Positions 11,585 through 19,659 of a DNA stretch of 64,000 bases are shown here, piece after piece. The stretch covers positions 25,672,603 through 25,736,602 of the forward strand of contig CP092880.1 of assembly GCA_030710605.1 (NCBI GenBank), in the 5' to 3' direction. A program made the position numbers and the translations under genes. Source of the stretch: Cordylochernes scorpioides (Eukaryota; Arthropoda; Arachnida; Pseudoscorpiones; Chernetidae). Under the pieces are notes generated by a model. That model ran no database searches and was not told the origin of the DNA. It saw only the letters and a list, made by a program, of their open reading frames with translations. The number at the start of each line of letters is the position of its first letter. The first letter of the stretch is position 1.

Positions 11585-11863
11585 TATCCGAAAGCTTGCA
11601 CTTTAAACGAATAAAGAAACGCATTGTGCTACTGTTTGTATTCTTACAATATCCTCTATCTTGGTTGATTCCACATTAAAATAATGACTCATCTTTTTGA
11701 GACTATCCCCAATGTGACACAAATGTTGGTACCTTCATGGGTTTGGAAGTTCTGTTCAGATAGGAAATGAGTTGTCAGTTGCAAGCCATGATAATTAGGT
11801 GGAACATTGTCAACGAATAATGGCATGTGCAATAGGAAATTCCAGCTATGCTCTTTTAACATG
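11585..11863. repeat. LR repeat copy A, left part
   Basis: It aligns with 54242-54525: AATAAAGAAACGCATTG, then TTGGTTGATTCCACATTAAAA, CCCCAATGTGACACAAATG, GATAATTAGGTGGAACATT. It is broken at 11863 by LINE X and resumes at 27834. The duplicated TAACATG (11857-11863 and 27834-27840) marks the insertion. The first 50 bp resemble the right arm of the 54.1 kb hairpin MITE. Confidence 0.75.
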
Positions 11864-11991
11864 ACAATTGACAATTAAAAATGGTTTATTGACATCTAGT
11901 TAACGGCCAAGAGAGAGTTTACATAGTTTAAATAGTATTGAAAAATATATACACCAGACGAGGCCTTCTCCGAAGGTACGTCTGGATCCTA

Positions 11992-12718
11992 TCAGGAGCT
12001 TAAAATCGTCTTGAGTTCAGACAGGCCCTTGCGAGTTATGGAATCCGTGTCCCCAGCGATGCCTGTGTTGAGGAACTTGACAAGAATAATCTTGTGTTTA
12101 GGTAAGATATCCGCGAGGAAACTCTCCCTAAGATGGGGGTACAGGACCGCATACGCGACATCATTAATGGTCGTCCCTCGGTTATATAGGGGCCTAAGGG
12201 TAGTTTCATCATTCAGTTGTTCGATTATGTCCATTAACTGATTCTCACGTTCCATTTCTTGCTTGTCTTGGATCGTCGAGGCAGGTATCAGAGGCGGAGG
12301 GACTACTATGGCTGGAGCTGACTCCTCCTCATGGGAAGTAGGCGGCGCTGGTTCAGCAGGTTGAGGCGCAGTGGAGCGACGGGGCGAAGTGTGGGCCGTG
12401 GGACCATCACTTGGCACCTTCACAGATGGAGCAGGGGGCGCTGGTGCAGGAGGCGGCACCTCCATAGATGGAGCTGGGGGTGTTGGTGCAAGAGGCCGAG
12501 GAGCAGCTGGTCGATGGGGCGAAGCCCGGACCGCGGGACAAATGTTGGATACCTCCATAGATGTAGCAGGGGTGTTGGTGCAGAAGGCGCGGGTGTTAGC
12601 TGTCTGGGCAGCTGAGGTGCGGGAGATGAGGGGACATCAGTGAGGGAGGGTGGTGAGGCCTGCCTGGAGCTGGTGGACTGACTAGCATGCATGGGGCAGT
12701 TGGCTCTGCGATGGCCTT
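11992..12718 (-). pseudogene. LINE X ORF1, C-terminal third
   Basis: It continues the zinc knuckle across the gypsy-1 site (HRRANCPMHASQ at 12718-12683), then a long Pro/Ala/Ser linker with repeats of TPPAPSMEVP, and an acidic helix-rich tail (DKQEMERENQLMDIIEQLND, then PLYNRGTTINDVAYAVLYPH). A frameshift near 12590 separates the start of the linker from the rest. The stop is at 11992. This is the nucleic-acid-binding ORF1 protein of a LINE family common in arthropods; it would bind the element's RNA. The linker also gives GC-rich shadow ORFs on the plus strand, which I disregard. Confidence 0.7.
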
Positions 12719-12939
12719 TGATCTGTGATATATTATTACTCTACTCTGTGTTATTGATCATCATCTTGTAAACAACAATTTACATATAATCGTTTTGTAA
12801 AAAGATTAATAAAATAATTAATTAGAGTTGCTTAAGAATAGTGTATCTTTTCATTTATCTGTATATATATATTTAAAGTGCAATTTCTTATAAAAATAAT
12901 TTTCACCATTAATAGTTAACAATCAATAGAAACGTATCA
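12719..12939 (+). repeat. gypsy-1 5' LTR
   Basis: 221 bp, TGATCTGTGATA...AACGTATCA. AT-rich. Base-for-base the same as 16788-17008 by eye. Confidence 0.95.
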
Positions 12940-12941
12940 AA

Positions 12942-12952
12942 TGGCGACGAAG
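12942..12952 (+). promoter_or_regulatory. gypsy-1 candidate primer binding site
   Basis: TGGCGACGAAG two bases after the 5' LTR. It starts with TGG as the complement of a tRNA CCA end. The first seven bases fit an Arg-type acceptor as used by some insect gypsy elements; the remainder does not, so the tRNA is uncertain. Confidence 0.6.
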
Positions 12953-12965
12953 AATTAACGTAAGT

Positions 12966-15900
12966 ATGGCCACCACTAATTCAAATTTTCCAAGGTTTCG
13001 TGAAGGCGAAGATCTAAATTGTTATTTGGAACAATTAGAAGAATGTTTTAAATTGAACAAAACATTAGAAGCAGACAAAGTATCTGTGTTATTAACGTCT
13101 ATTGATGTTAATGTTTATAAGACTTTGCGCGATTTGTTGGTACCCAGAAGGCCAAGTGACCTTAAATATAAACTTTTGGTAGAGGTTTTAACCAACCATT
13201 TATATCCAATGAAAAATAAGCACTTTGAAAGATATTTATTTCATAAGATTGTACAAAAAGAAAATGAGCCTGTGGGAAAATTTGTTTTGAGGCTTAAATC
13301 TCAGGCAGACAAGTGTAAATTTACTGACATAAATGAAAATTTGTGTGATCAATTTGTAAGTGGTTGCTTCGATGAAGCTACGCTTAAAAGGCTGCTAAGT
13401 GAACCATTTTTAACGTTTGATAGTGCAATAATTATTGCAAATTCTGTAGAGGCAGCGAAGTCACAAGTAAATTTGATGAAAAATCCTGGTCATGATATTG
13501 ATAATTTGAAAGCCAGATCTAAAAATTTTAAATTCCCATGTAAATACAATAATCCTTGCAAAATTTGTGGAAAGTCTAACCACGATACGAAGTTATGCAA
13601 ATTTAAAAATGCTCAATGTTATATTTGTAATAAGAAAGGGCACATTGCTCCAGTGTGTTGGAATAAAAAATCGGCCCAAAATTCTGGAATGAATAAACCC
13701 AATCAGAATAAATTGAATACTATTCAGTGCAACACATTAGAAAATGCACCAAAAATAATGGTAAACGTTAAAATTGAAGATGCAGACACTATAATGGAGG
13801 TTGACACTGGTGCAGACGTGTCTGTAGTTTCAAAGAAATTTTTTCTTACAAATCTCAAAAATGTCACTCTAGAGAAATACAGTGGACATTTGAAAAGTTT
13901 TTCAGGAAATATGATACCAGTTTTTGGAAAATGCTTGGTAAATGTTAGTTACAAAAACTATCAGGAAAAACTACCCCTAATTGTGACAGGCCAGTTTAAT
14001 AACCAAACGCCGTTACTGGGCAGAAATTGGATAAGAATTTTAAAAGCTGATTGGCCCAATTGCGTTTTTGATATCTGTAATAATATAAATGTAATTTCAA
14101 ACTTAGAACTGTTTTTAGAAGTATATAAGAGAGTATTTGAAGATAAAGATTTACCAATTCAAGGCATTAAAGGTTCAATATCATTGAGGCCAAATGCTAA
14201 GCCCAAATTTTTTAAATTTAGACCAGTACCCTTTTCCATTAAAGAGAAGATAGACAAAGAACTAGACAGACTTGAAAAAAGTCAAATAATTGAAAAAGTT
14301 AATGCTAGTGATTGGTCTACGCCTTTAGTAACGGTAATAAAGTCAAATGGAGAACTACGTTTGTGTGGTGATTTTAAAAATACTTTGAATAATTGCATTG
14401 AAGATGAGAAATATCCATTACCTACTATAGAAACTATGTTGGGAAATCTAGGAGGAAACAAGATTTTTACCAAATTGGATCTCTCCTCCGCATATCATCA
14501 AATTGAAATGGATGAAGCATCAAAAAATCTGCTAGTGGTATCTACCCATAGAGGACTTTACCGATACAATAGATTGCCTTTTGGCATCAGTCCAGCTTCA
14601 GCCATTTTCCAGAGGTGTATGGACAGCCTTTTTCATGATGTTCCCAACACGGTGATATACTTAGATGATATTTTCATTGGTTCTAAAGATGAACAAGAAC
14701 ATTACAGAATTTTAAAAATAATCTTCGATAAATTGAAAGAGCTAAATTTTACCCTTAATAAAGAAAAATGCTTATTTTTAAAAAAAGACATTTGTTTTCT
14801 AGGTCATATTATAAATGAAGATGGTGTAAGACCAGATTCAAAGAAATTGGAAGCATTAGAAAGGTGTAAAAAGCCTTTCGACAAAACATCATTGAAGAGT
14901 TTTCTAGGGATGTTGAGCTTCTATTCAAAATACATACCTAATATGTCAACCTTGGCTGGTCCTCTTTATCAACTCCTAAAGAAGGACAATCGTTGGAAAT
15001 GGTCTAGCCAATGCGAAAAGGCATTTCTGAATTTGAAGTTAACTCTATTAAATTCCCAGGCGCTTATTCACTATTCAATGAAGCTTCCATTAACTTTAAC
15101 CTGCGATGCATCTGCCTATGGCATAAGTGGGGTCTTGTGTCATATTGTGGAAGGGGAAGAGAAGCCAATTACCTTTGTTTCCAGAACATTGTCAAGTGCA
15201 GAAGTCAAATACTCTCAGACTGAGAAAGAAGCACTTGCTATTGTGTTTGCAACTTCCAAACTGAGACAATACTTGTTTGGGAGAAAATTTGTGTTAAAGA
15301 GTGATCATAAAGCTTTAACGACTGTTTTTGGAAACAAAAGACTTCTTCCGCCTTTAATTGCAAATCGTTTGCATAGGTGGGCTTTAGAGTTGTCTAATTT
15401 CGATTTCGATATTAGATATACAAATAAAGATACCATGCTCTGTGCGGATGCATTTTCAAGACTTCCACTTGAGGAAATGAATTCAAGGGAAGACAACATT
15501 GATTTGGTGACACATGATATATCATTTTTAAATGTAACTCCATTGGACCACCTCATTATTGAAGAAGAAACCAATAAAGATCCGGTTTTAAATAAGCTCA
15601 AGGAATATCTATTAGAAGACCCTCAGTTAGCAAAAAAGGATGAAACAATGAAACCATTCCTTTCAAAATTGGAAAATTTTTCTGTACTGCAGGGATGCAT
15701 TTTTGTTGATTCTAGGGCAGTGATTCCAAGTACCTGTCAAGATCAAATGTTGAAGTTACTTCATCAAAGTCATATAGGAATAAATCGCATGAAATCTCTA
15801 GCCAGATCATCGGTTTGGTGGCCAAAAATGGATAGTCAAATTGAAGAGTTTGTGAAGGAATGTTCTCCCTGTATGCATCATCAGACAGCTCCTCCTGCTG

Positions 15901-16790
15901 AGAACACACCTTGGCCCAGGACTAACCAACCGTGGCAGCGAGTTCATGTTGACCATTTCTATTTCAGAGGTGATTGTTATTTATTAGTAGTAGATGCAAA
16001 TTCAAATTGGATTGAAGTATTCCCAGTTAGAGGTACTACTTCGCAAGAAAATATTAAGCTACTACGGGAGTGTTTCGCCAGGTATGGATTACCGCAATGC
16101 TTAGTATCTGACAATGGCCCCCCCTTCAATTCGATTGAATTTAAGGAGTTCTTACGGAAAAATAATGTATACCACTTAACCTCGCCAGCATATAATCCCT
16201 CGTCTAACGGAATTGCTGAAGTTTCGGTAAGAATAATAAAAAAATCTCTGGAAAAGTCGTTAGAAGAATCTCCAAACTCAAATATGGACTGTATTTTACA
16301 AAATGTTCTGTTTAATTATAGAAATACGCCTACCTCTTTAGATAAGCCTCCTGTAGAACGTCTCCTAAGTTATGTGCCTAGAACATTTGTAAATTGCTTG
16401 AACTCTGAATTTATCCAGAAGACTTTTGGGAGAAATGAGTGTGGAAGGCGACATTTTCAAGTTGGAGATAAAGTGCTGTTTACTAGAGCAATACAAAATA
16501 GGCGCAAATGGTTCAAGGCCCAGGTGATACGACGACTAGGTTACAATGTTTATCTAGTAAAGAACCTAAAAGGCACATTTAAAGTGCATGTCAATCAGAT
16601 GAGGACAGGTTCAGATACCAAATATGCTGAAGATTCTGATTGGACCTTGGACAACGCTGGAGCAGGACCTCACCGACTGGAACAAGACCCTCAAATTTCC
16701 ACGACACCTCCACCTAGGAGATCTACCCGACCTCGACGCCCTCCTTGCCGGTTTTCTCCATCTATGAACAATATAAGGAAGGAGGAATGA
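12966..16790 (+). CDS. gypsy-1 gag-pol polyprotein, 1274 aa
   Basis: One uninterrupted frame. Gag: residues 1-190 (capsid-like helices), then two CCHC knuckles CKICGKSNHDTKLC and CYICNKKGHIAPVC (about 199-236). Aspartic protease VDTGADVSVVS near 279. Reverse transcriptase about 400-640 with LDLSSAYHQIEMD and YLDDIFIGS near 565. RNase H LTCDASAYGISG near 711 and TEKEALAIV near 752. Integrase: HHCC zinc domain (HQSHIG...CSPCMHH, 932-977), catalytic VDHFYF near 995, SDNGPP near 1048 and GIAE near 1082; then a GPY/F-like module with RRKWFKAQV and LVKN (about 1175-1215). No frameshift divides gag from pol. The stop TGA is the first three bases of the 3' LTR. Confidence 0.95.
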   Translation: MATTNSNFPRFREGEDLNCYLEQLEECFKLNKTLEADKVSVLLTSIDVNVYKTLRDLLVPRRPSDLKYKLLVEVLTNHLYPMKNKHFERYLFHKIVQKENEPVGKFVLRLKSQADKCKFTDINENLCDQFVSGCFDEATLKRLLSEPFLTFDSAIIIANSVEAAKSQVNLMKNPGHDIDNLKARSKNFKFPCKYNNPCKICGKSNHDTKLCKFKNAQCYICNKKGHIAPVCWNKKSAQNSGMNKPNQNKLNTIQCNTLENAPKIMVNVKIEDADTIMEVDTGADVSVVSKKFFLTNLKNVTLEKYSGHLKSFSGNMIPVFGKCLVNVSYKNYQEKLPLIVTGQFNNQTPLLGRNWIRILKADWPNCVFDICNNINVISNLELFLEVYKRVFEDKDLPIQGIKGSISLRPNAKPKFFKFRPVPFSIKEKIDKELDRLEKSQIIEKVNASDWSTPLVTVIKSNGELRLCGDFKNTLNNCIEDEKYPLPTIETMLGNLGGNKIFTKLDLSSAYHQIEMDEASKNLLVVSTHRGLYRYNRLPFGISPASAIFQRCMDSLFHDVPNTVIYLDDIFIGSKDEQEHYRILKIIFDKLKELNFTLNKEKCLFLKKDICFLGHIINEDGVRPDSKKLEALERCKKPFDKTSLKSFLGMLSFYSKYIPNMSTLAGPLYQLLKKDNRWKWSSQCEKAFLNLKLTLLNSQALIHYSMKLPLTLTCDASAYGISGVLCHIVEGEEKPITFVSRTLSSAEVKYSQTEKEALAIVFATSKLRQYLFGRKFVLKSDHKALTTVFGNKRLLPPLIANRLHRWALELSNFDFDIRYTNKDTMLCADAFSRLPLEEMNSREDNIDLVTHDISFLNVTPLDHLIIEEETNKDPVLNKLKEYLLEDPQLAKKDETMKPFLSKLENFSVLQGCIFVDSRAVIPSTCQDQMLKLLHQSHIGINRMKSLARSSVWWPKMDSQIEEFVKECSPCMHHQTAPPAENTPWPRTNQPWQRVHVDHFYFRGDCYLLVVDANSNWIEVFPVRGTTSQENIKLLRECFARYGLPQCLVSDNGPPFNSIEFKEFLRKNNVYHLTSPAYNPSSNGIAEVSVRIIKKSLEKSLEESPNSNMDCILQNVLFNYRNTPTSLDKPPVERLLSYVPRTFVNCLNSEFIQKTFGRNECGRRHFQVGDKVLFTRAIQNRRKWFKAQVIRRLGYNVYLVKNLKGTFKVHVNQMRTGSDTKYAEDSDWTLDNAGAGPHRLEQDPQISTTPPPRRSTRPRRPPCRFSPSMNNIRKEE
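16775..16787 (+). promoter_or_regulatory. gypsy-1 polypurine tract
   Basis: AAGGAAGGAGGAA directly before the 3' LTR, the primer for plus-strand synthesis. It also encodes the last residues of pol (RKEE). Confidence 0.85.
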
Positions 16791-17008
16791 TCTGTGATAT
16801 ATTATTACTCTACTCTGTGTTATTGATCATCATCTTGTAAACAACAATTTACATATAATCGTTTTGTAAAAAGATTAATAAAATAATTAATTAGAGTTGC
16901 TTAAGAATAGTGTATCTTTTCATTTATCTGTATATATATATTTAAAGTGCAATTTCTTATAAAAATAATTTTCACCATTAATAGTTAACAATCAATAGAA
17001 ACGTATCA
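16788..17008 (+). repeat. gypsy-1 3' LTR
   Basis: 221 bp identical to the 5' LTR. It supplies the pol stop codon. Followed by the duplicated GCCTT. Confidence 0.95.
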
Positions 17009-17504
17009 GCCTTGGTTGTGGTATTTGGAGCACCTGATCCCGAAGGTCAGGAACGCCGGCCAGGTATCGCTTTTGGTTTTTATATCAAGGCGAGTAGGAA
17101 GCCTCTCGATTTTCATGCGGTCGGGGAGGAGAATATAAGCCTCACGGCGGCCGTCAGTGTAGCCGTACTCGCCAGTCTTGAGTTGTTTGGGGGCGATGGA
17201 AGTGTCACGCCCATAAGGCGAAAGGGCTTCGATGACGACGACGTCCTCCACATAGTAGGGGAGGTTCGCGATGGTAATTTTTTCCGCCCTTTTACGGAAG
17301 GTCCACAGGATCGTGCCTTCAATTCGAGGCCTTCCTCAATATGGCGTTCCGCTTGGCTCTTGCTGGCCAGTCCCACCAGGACGTGGCCATTCATCCTAGT
17401 GAGCTGAATTATGTTCCTGGCCACTCCGACCACTCTGTCGATCGCCTTTAGGTAATGGTAAGGCGCGAAATCAGGTCAGTGGTCTATGTAGACGCACTGC
17501 TCCT
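17009..17504 (-). pseudogene. LINE X ORF1, middle part
   Basis: Minus strand, between the gypsy-1 and copia insertions. Order: AIDRVVGVARNIIQLTRMNG, LVGLASKSQAERHIEEG, a short frameshifted patch near 17325, then IANLPYYVEDVVVIEALSPYG, GYTDGRREAYILLPDRMK, LPTRLDIK and the first half of a CCHC knuckle CSKYHNQG whose second cysteine is tyrosine. The layout (RRM-like fold then zinc knuckle) is that of this LINE ORF1 family. A stop also follows CVYIDH near 17480. Confidence 0.7.
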
Positions 17505-17747
17505 TGTTACAGCTGATCATCTTTTCATTAAATATAGAATACTATGTTGTTTGTAAATTTAATTATTTAAATAATTTGTATTTTTTAAATTTTAATTATA
17601 AAATAAATTTTTGTAAATATATATATATGTAAATTATTGTGTAAAAATTAATTAATAATAGAGATTTTGCATATGTTTTTCTTGATTAAAAAGAAGAAAA
17701 TATTTTAAAGAGGTGTGTGTGCCATCTGTCCTTCCTTCCACCCAACA
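17505..17747 (+). repeat. copia 5' LTR
   Basis: 243 bp, TGTTACAGCTGATC...CCACCCAACA. AT-rich centre with a TA run not shared exactly with the 3' copy. Confidence 0.9.
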
Positions 17748-17749
17748 AA

Positions 17750-17763
17750 GGTTATGGGCCTAC
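17750..17763 (+). promoter_or_regulatory. copia primer site, half-tRNA-iMet type
   Basis: GGTTATGGGCCTAC, two bases inside the LTR. It is complementary, with one or two differences, to the anticodon arm of initiator tRNA-Met (CTGGGCCCATAACC), the internal primer known from Drosophila copia, rather than to a tRNA 3' end. Confidence 0.8.
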
Positions 17764-17845
17764 TTGCAAGCTTTTAGCTGAATACTATAGAAACATAAGA
17801 AAAAAGAATTGGCTAAACTTTTGGGGCCGTATTAAAAGTTTGAAA

Positions 17846-18733
17846 ATGACTGATACAAATTTCACTTTTCCTAAGCTGAATGCTTTTAACTATAATATAT
17901 GGAAAGTGGATATGAAGGTCCTTCTGATTGATATAGGAAGCTGGGATTTTATCATAGAAGATGAACCTGATCTTCCAGCTGAGGCAACAGCCAAAGATAT
18001 TAGAGAGTTCAAATGGAGGAAGGATAAAGCTTTCACTACTATTTACCAAGGAGTAGAAAGAAAATACGAAACCTTGATTGCTAATGCTGCTGATGGAAAA
18101 GAAGCTTGGAATATTTTAAAGCAGAATTTTGAGCCAAATTCAAGGGCCAGACTGGCTGGTTTGATTGACGAATTTTATGAACTGAAATTTACTCCTGATG
18201 AAGAAACTATTGGAATATTTATTAAAAGAGTCCAAGAGAAAAAACAACTGATTAAAGAAGCAGGATTTGATCTACCTGAAGTGCTTGTATGTTTTCAATT
18301 GATAAGGAAATTACCTCAAGATTATGATGGCATTGTCCAAGTCCTATACAGACTAGAAGAAAAACAGTTCAATGTTGAAAACATTGAAGCCCACTTAATA
18401 ACTGAATCGGGAAGAGTTCAACAAAAGAAAAAAGATGATGGACTTGATATTGTGGCAAATGCTTATCAAACAAAAACTCCCAGGATGTACCAAGGAAATA
18501 AAAAGAAAAATTATTTTTCTGCAAAAGCACAGTATAGCAGTGGAAGCATGCTGGAGCAAACAGTGCATCCAAGAACAGCAAGAACCCATGATATAAGGAA
18601 TTGCTCCTTCTGTGGGAAAACTGGCCATCTTTTAAAAGACTGTTTTCTTAGAAACAAAACTCTCAATGTCAACACTACAGAAAGGATCAGAATTACAAGG
18701 GAAAATCTTCTGCATTTCACTCAGAAATTCTAA
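17846..18733 (+). CDS. copia gag
   Basis: 296 residues from MTDTNFTFPKLNAFNY, the first ATG with a typical copia gag N-terminus; the open frame extends further upstream but that part lies in leader DNA. It contains NYNIWKVDMKVLL, KEAWNILKQNF, FIKRVQEKKQ and the UBN2-type gag fold, then one CCHC knuckle CSFCGKTGHLLKDC near the end. It ends in a TAA just before the protease region, which is in another frame. Confidence 0.85.
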   Translation: MTDTNFTFPKLNAFNYNIWKVDMKVLLIDIGSWDFIIEDEPDLPAEATAKDIREFKWRKDKAFTTIYQGVERKYETLIANAADGKEAWNILKQNFEPNSRARLAGLIDEFYELKFTPDEETIGIFIKRVQEKKQLIKEAGFDLPEVLVCFQLIRKLPQDYDGIVQVLYRLEEKQFNVENIEAHLITESGRVQQKKKDDGLDIVANAYQTKTPRMYQGNKKKNYFSAKAQYSSGSMLEQTVHPRTARTHDIRNCSFCGKTGHLLKDCFLRNKTLNVNTTERIRITRENLLHFTQKF

Positions 18734-19318
18734 GCTTCCACCACATTAGTGAAAGACCAAGTGATCCAACTAGTAAATTGGGAGAATGGCTTATAGACAG
18801 CGCAGCTACATCTCATTTTTTTGCAAAGAAAAGGATTGGTTTGTGAACTATCAGGATATCCCCCCGATGGACGCTTTGATTGGAGATGTCGACTGCAAGT
18901 CAACAATCTTAGGTAAGGGAGATATCAACTTTGTTTTAAGAGACATTAATAACACCTTTGTAGAGGTAACTCTACTTAATGTTTTATATGCACCAAACAT
19001 GAGAAGGAATCTCATTAGTGGATCATGCATAGACATAGCAGGAAATAAGATAATATGGAAAAACGGTAAAATGACAATATTTGAAAATAATGGAGAATAT
19101 TTTTTCACAGCAAGACGAGTAGATAAGTTATATATTGTAAATGGATACCCTAATAGAGCCAAAGCTCAAAATTATTCAGTTTCCTATAACTCAAATCTTA
19201 ATTTTCTCCATAAGAGATTTTGTCATATTAATTCAGAAATACTTAATTCTATGAGTAAAAAGAATACTGTCAAAGGATTAGAAAAAGTTCAGGGTAATCC
19301 AACCACATGTGATGTATG
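18734..19318 (+). pseudogene. copia protease and pre-integrase region
   Basis: The protease motif WLIDSAATSHF (18789-18821) is in frame 1; a slip in the T or A run at 18818-18835 moves the reading to frame 3 with DWFVNYQDI, LLNVLYAPNMRRNLISG and FLHKRFCHINSEIL (GAG_pre-integrase). The reading ends at TTCDVC, where gypsy-2 is inserted, and resumes at 24098 with KVAKITRS. The catalytic Asp of the protease is present. Confidence 0.8.
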
Positions 19319-19558
19319 TGTGGTGTGTCGATTTACTGGTCCAGCGATGGCTCAGAAAGTTTCTCAAGTTAGTGTTTTATTGAAGTTTCTTGTTAACTAC
19401 ATTTATATGGGAAGCAAAAGAGGAGACAGCCCGGAATGCACGTCTGGTCCTCTCTCCGGATTCCTCCGCTGTGGTGCCGCGGTCGTGGTGATTTATGGCA
19501 GCCGTCTGTTTATTTATCTCGGCGGCGGTGGCGGGGTGCTGCATCCCTGGTCCCCACA
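19319..19558 (-). repeat. gypsy-2 3' LTR
   Basis: 240 bp, GC-richer than the surroundings, ending CCCCACA on the plus strand. Identical by eye to 23858-24097. Confidence 0.93.
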
Positions 19559-19571
19559 GTACTCCCCCTCC
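19559..19571 (-). promoter_or_regulatory. gypsy-2 polypurine tract
   Basis: Minus strand GGAGGGGGAGTAC immediately before the 3' LTR. Confidence 0.75.
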
Positions 19572-19659
19572 AGTGGCGTAGTCACGATTTGTGCACAAAG
19601 TGGTTAAGTACAATATATACATCATATAGGCAAGAAAATAAAATAAGGAGAAATATAGT

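Larger units (their letters stand above)
12719..17008 (+). mobile_element. Ty3/gypsy element gypsy-1, complete
   Basis: 221-bp LTRs at both ends that I read as identical, starting TG and ending CA, flanked by a 5-bp duplication GCCTT (12714-12718 and 17009-17013). Inside: a primer site, one open gag-pol frame and a polypurine tract touching the 3' LTR. Everything expected of a recent, possibly still competent insertion is present; there is no env-like ORF. It split the zinc knuckle of LINE X ORF1. Confidence 0.95.

Noticed and set aside
12331..12643. Two GC-rich open frames on the plus strand
   Set aside because: They mirror the Pro/Ala/Ser linker of LINE X ORF1 on the other strand.
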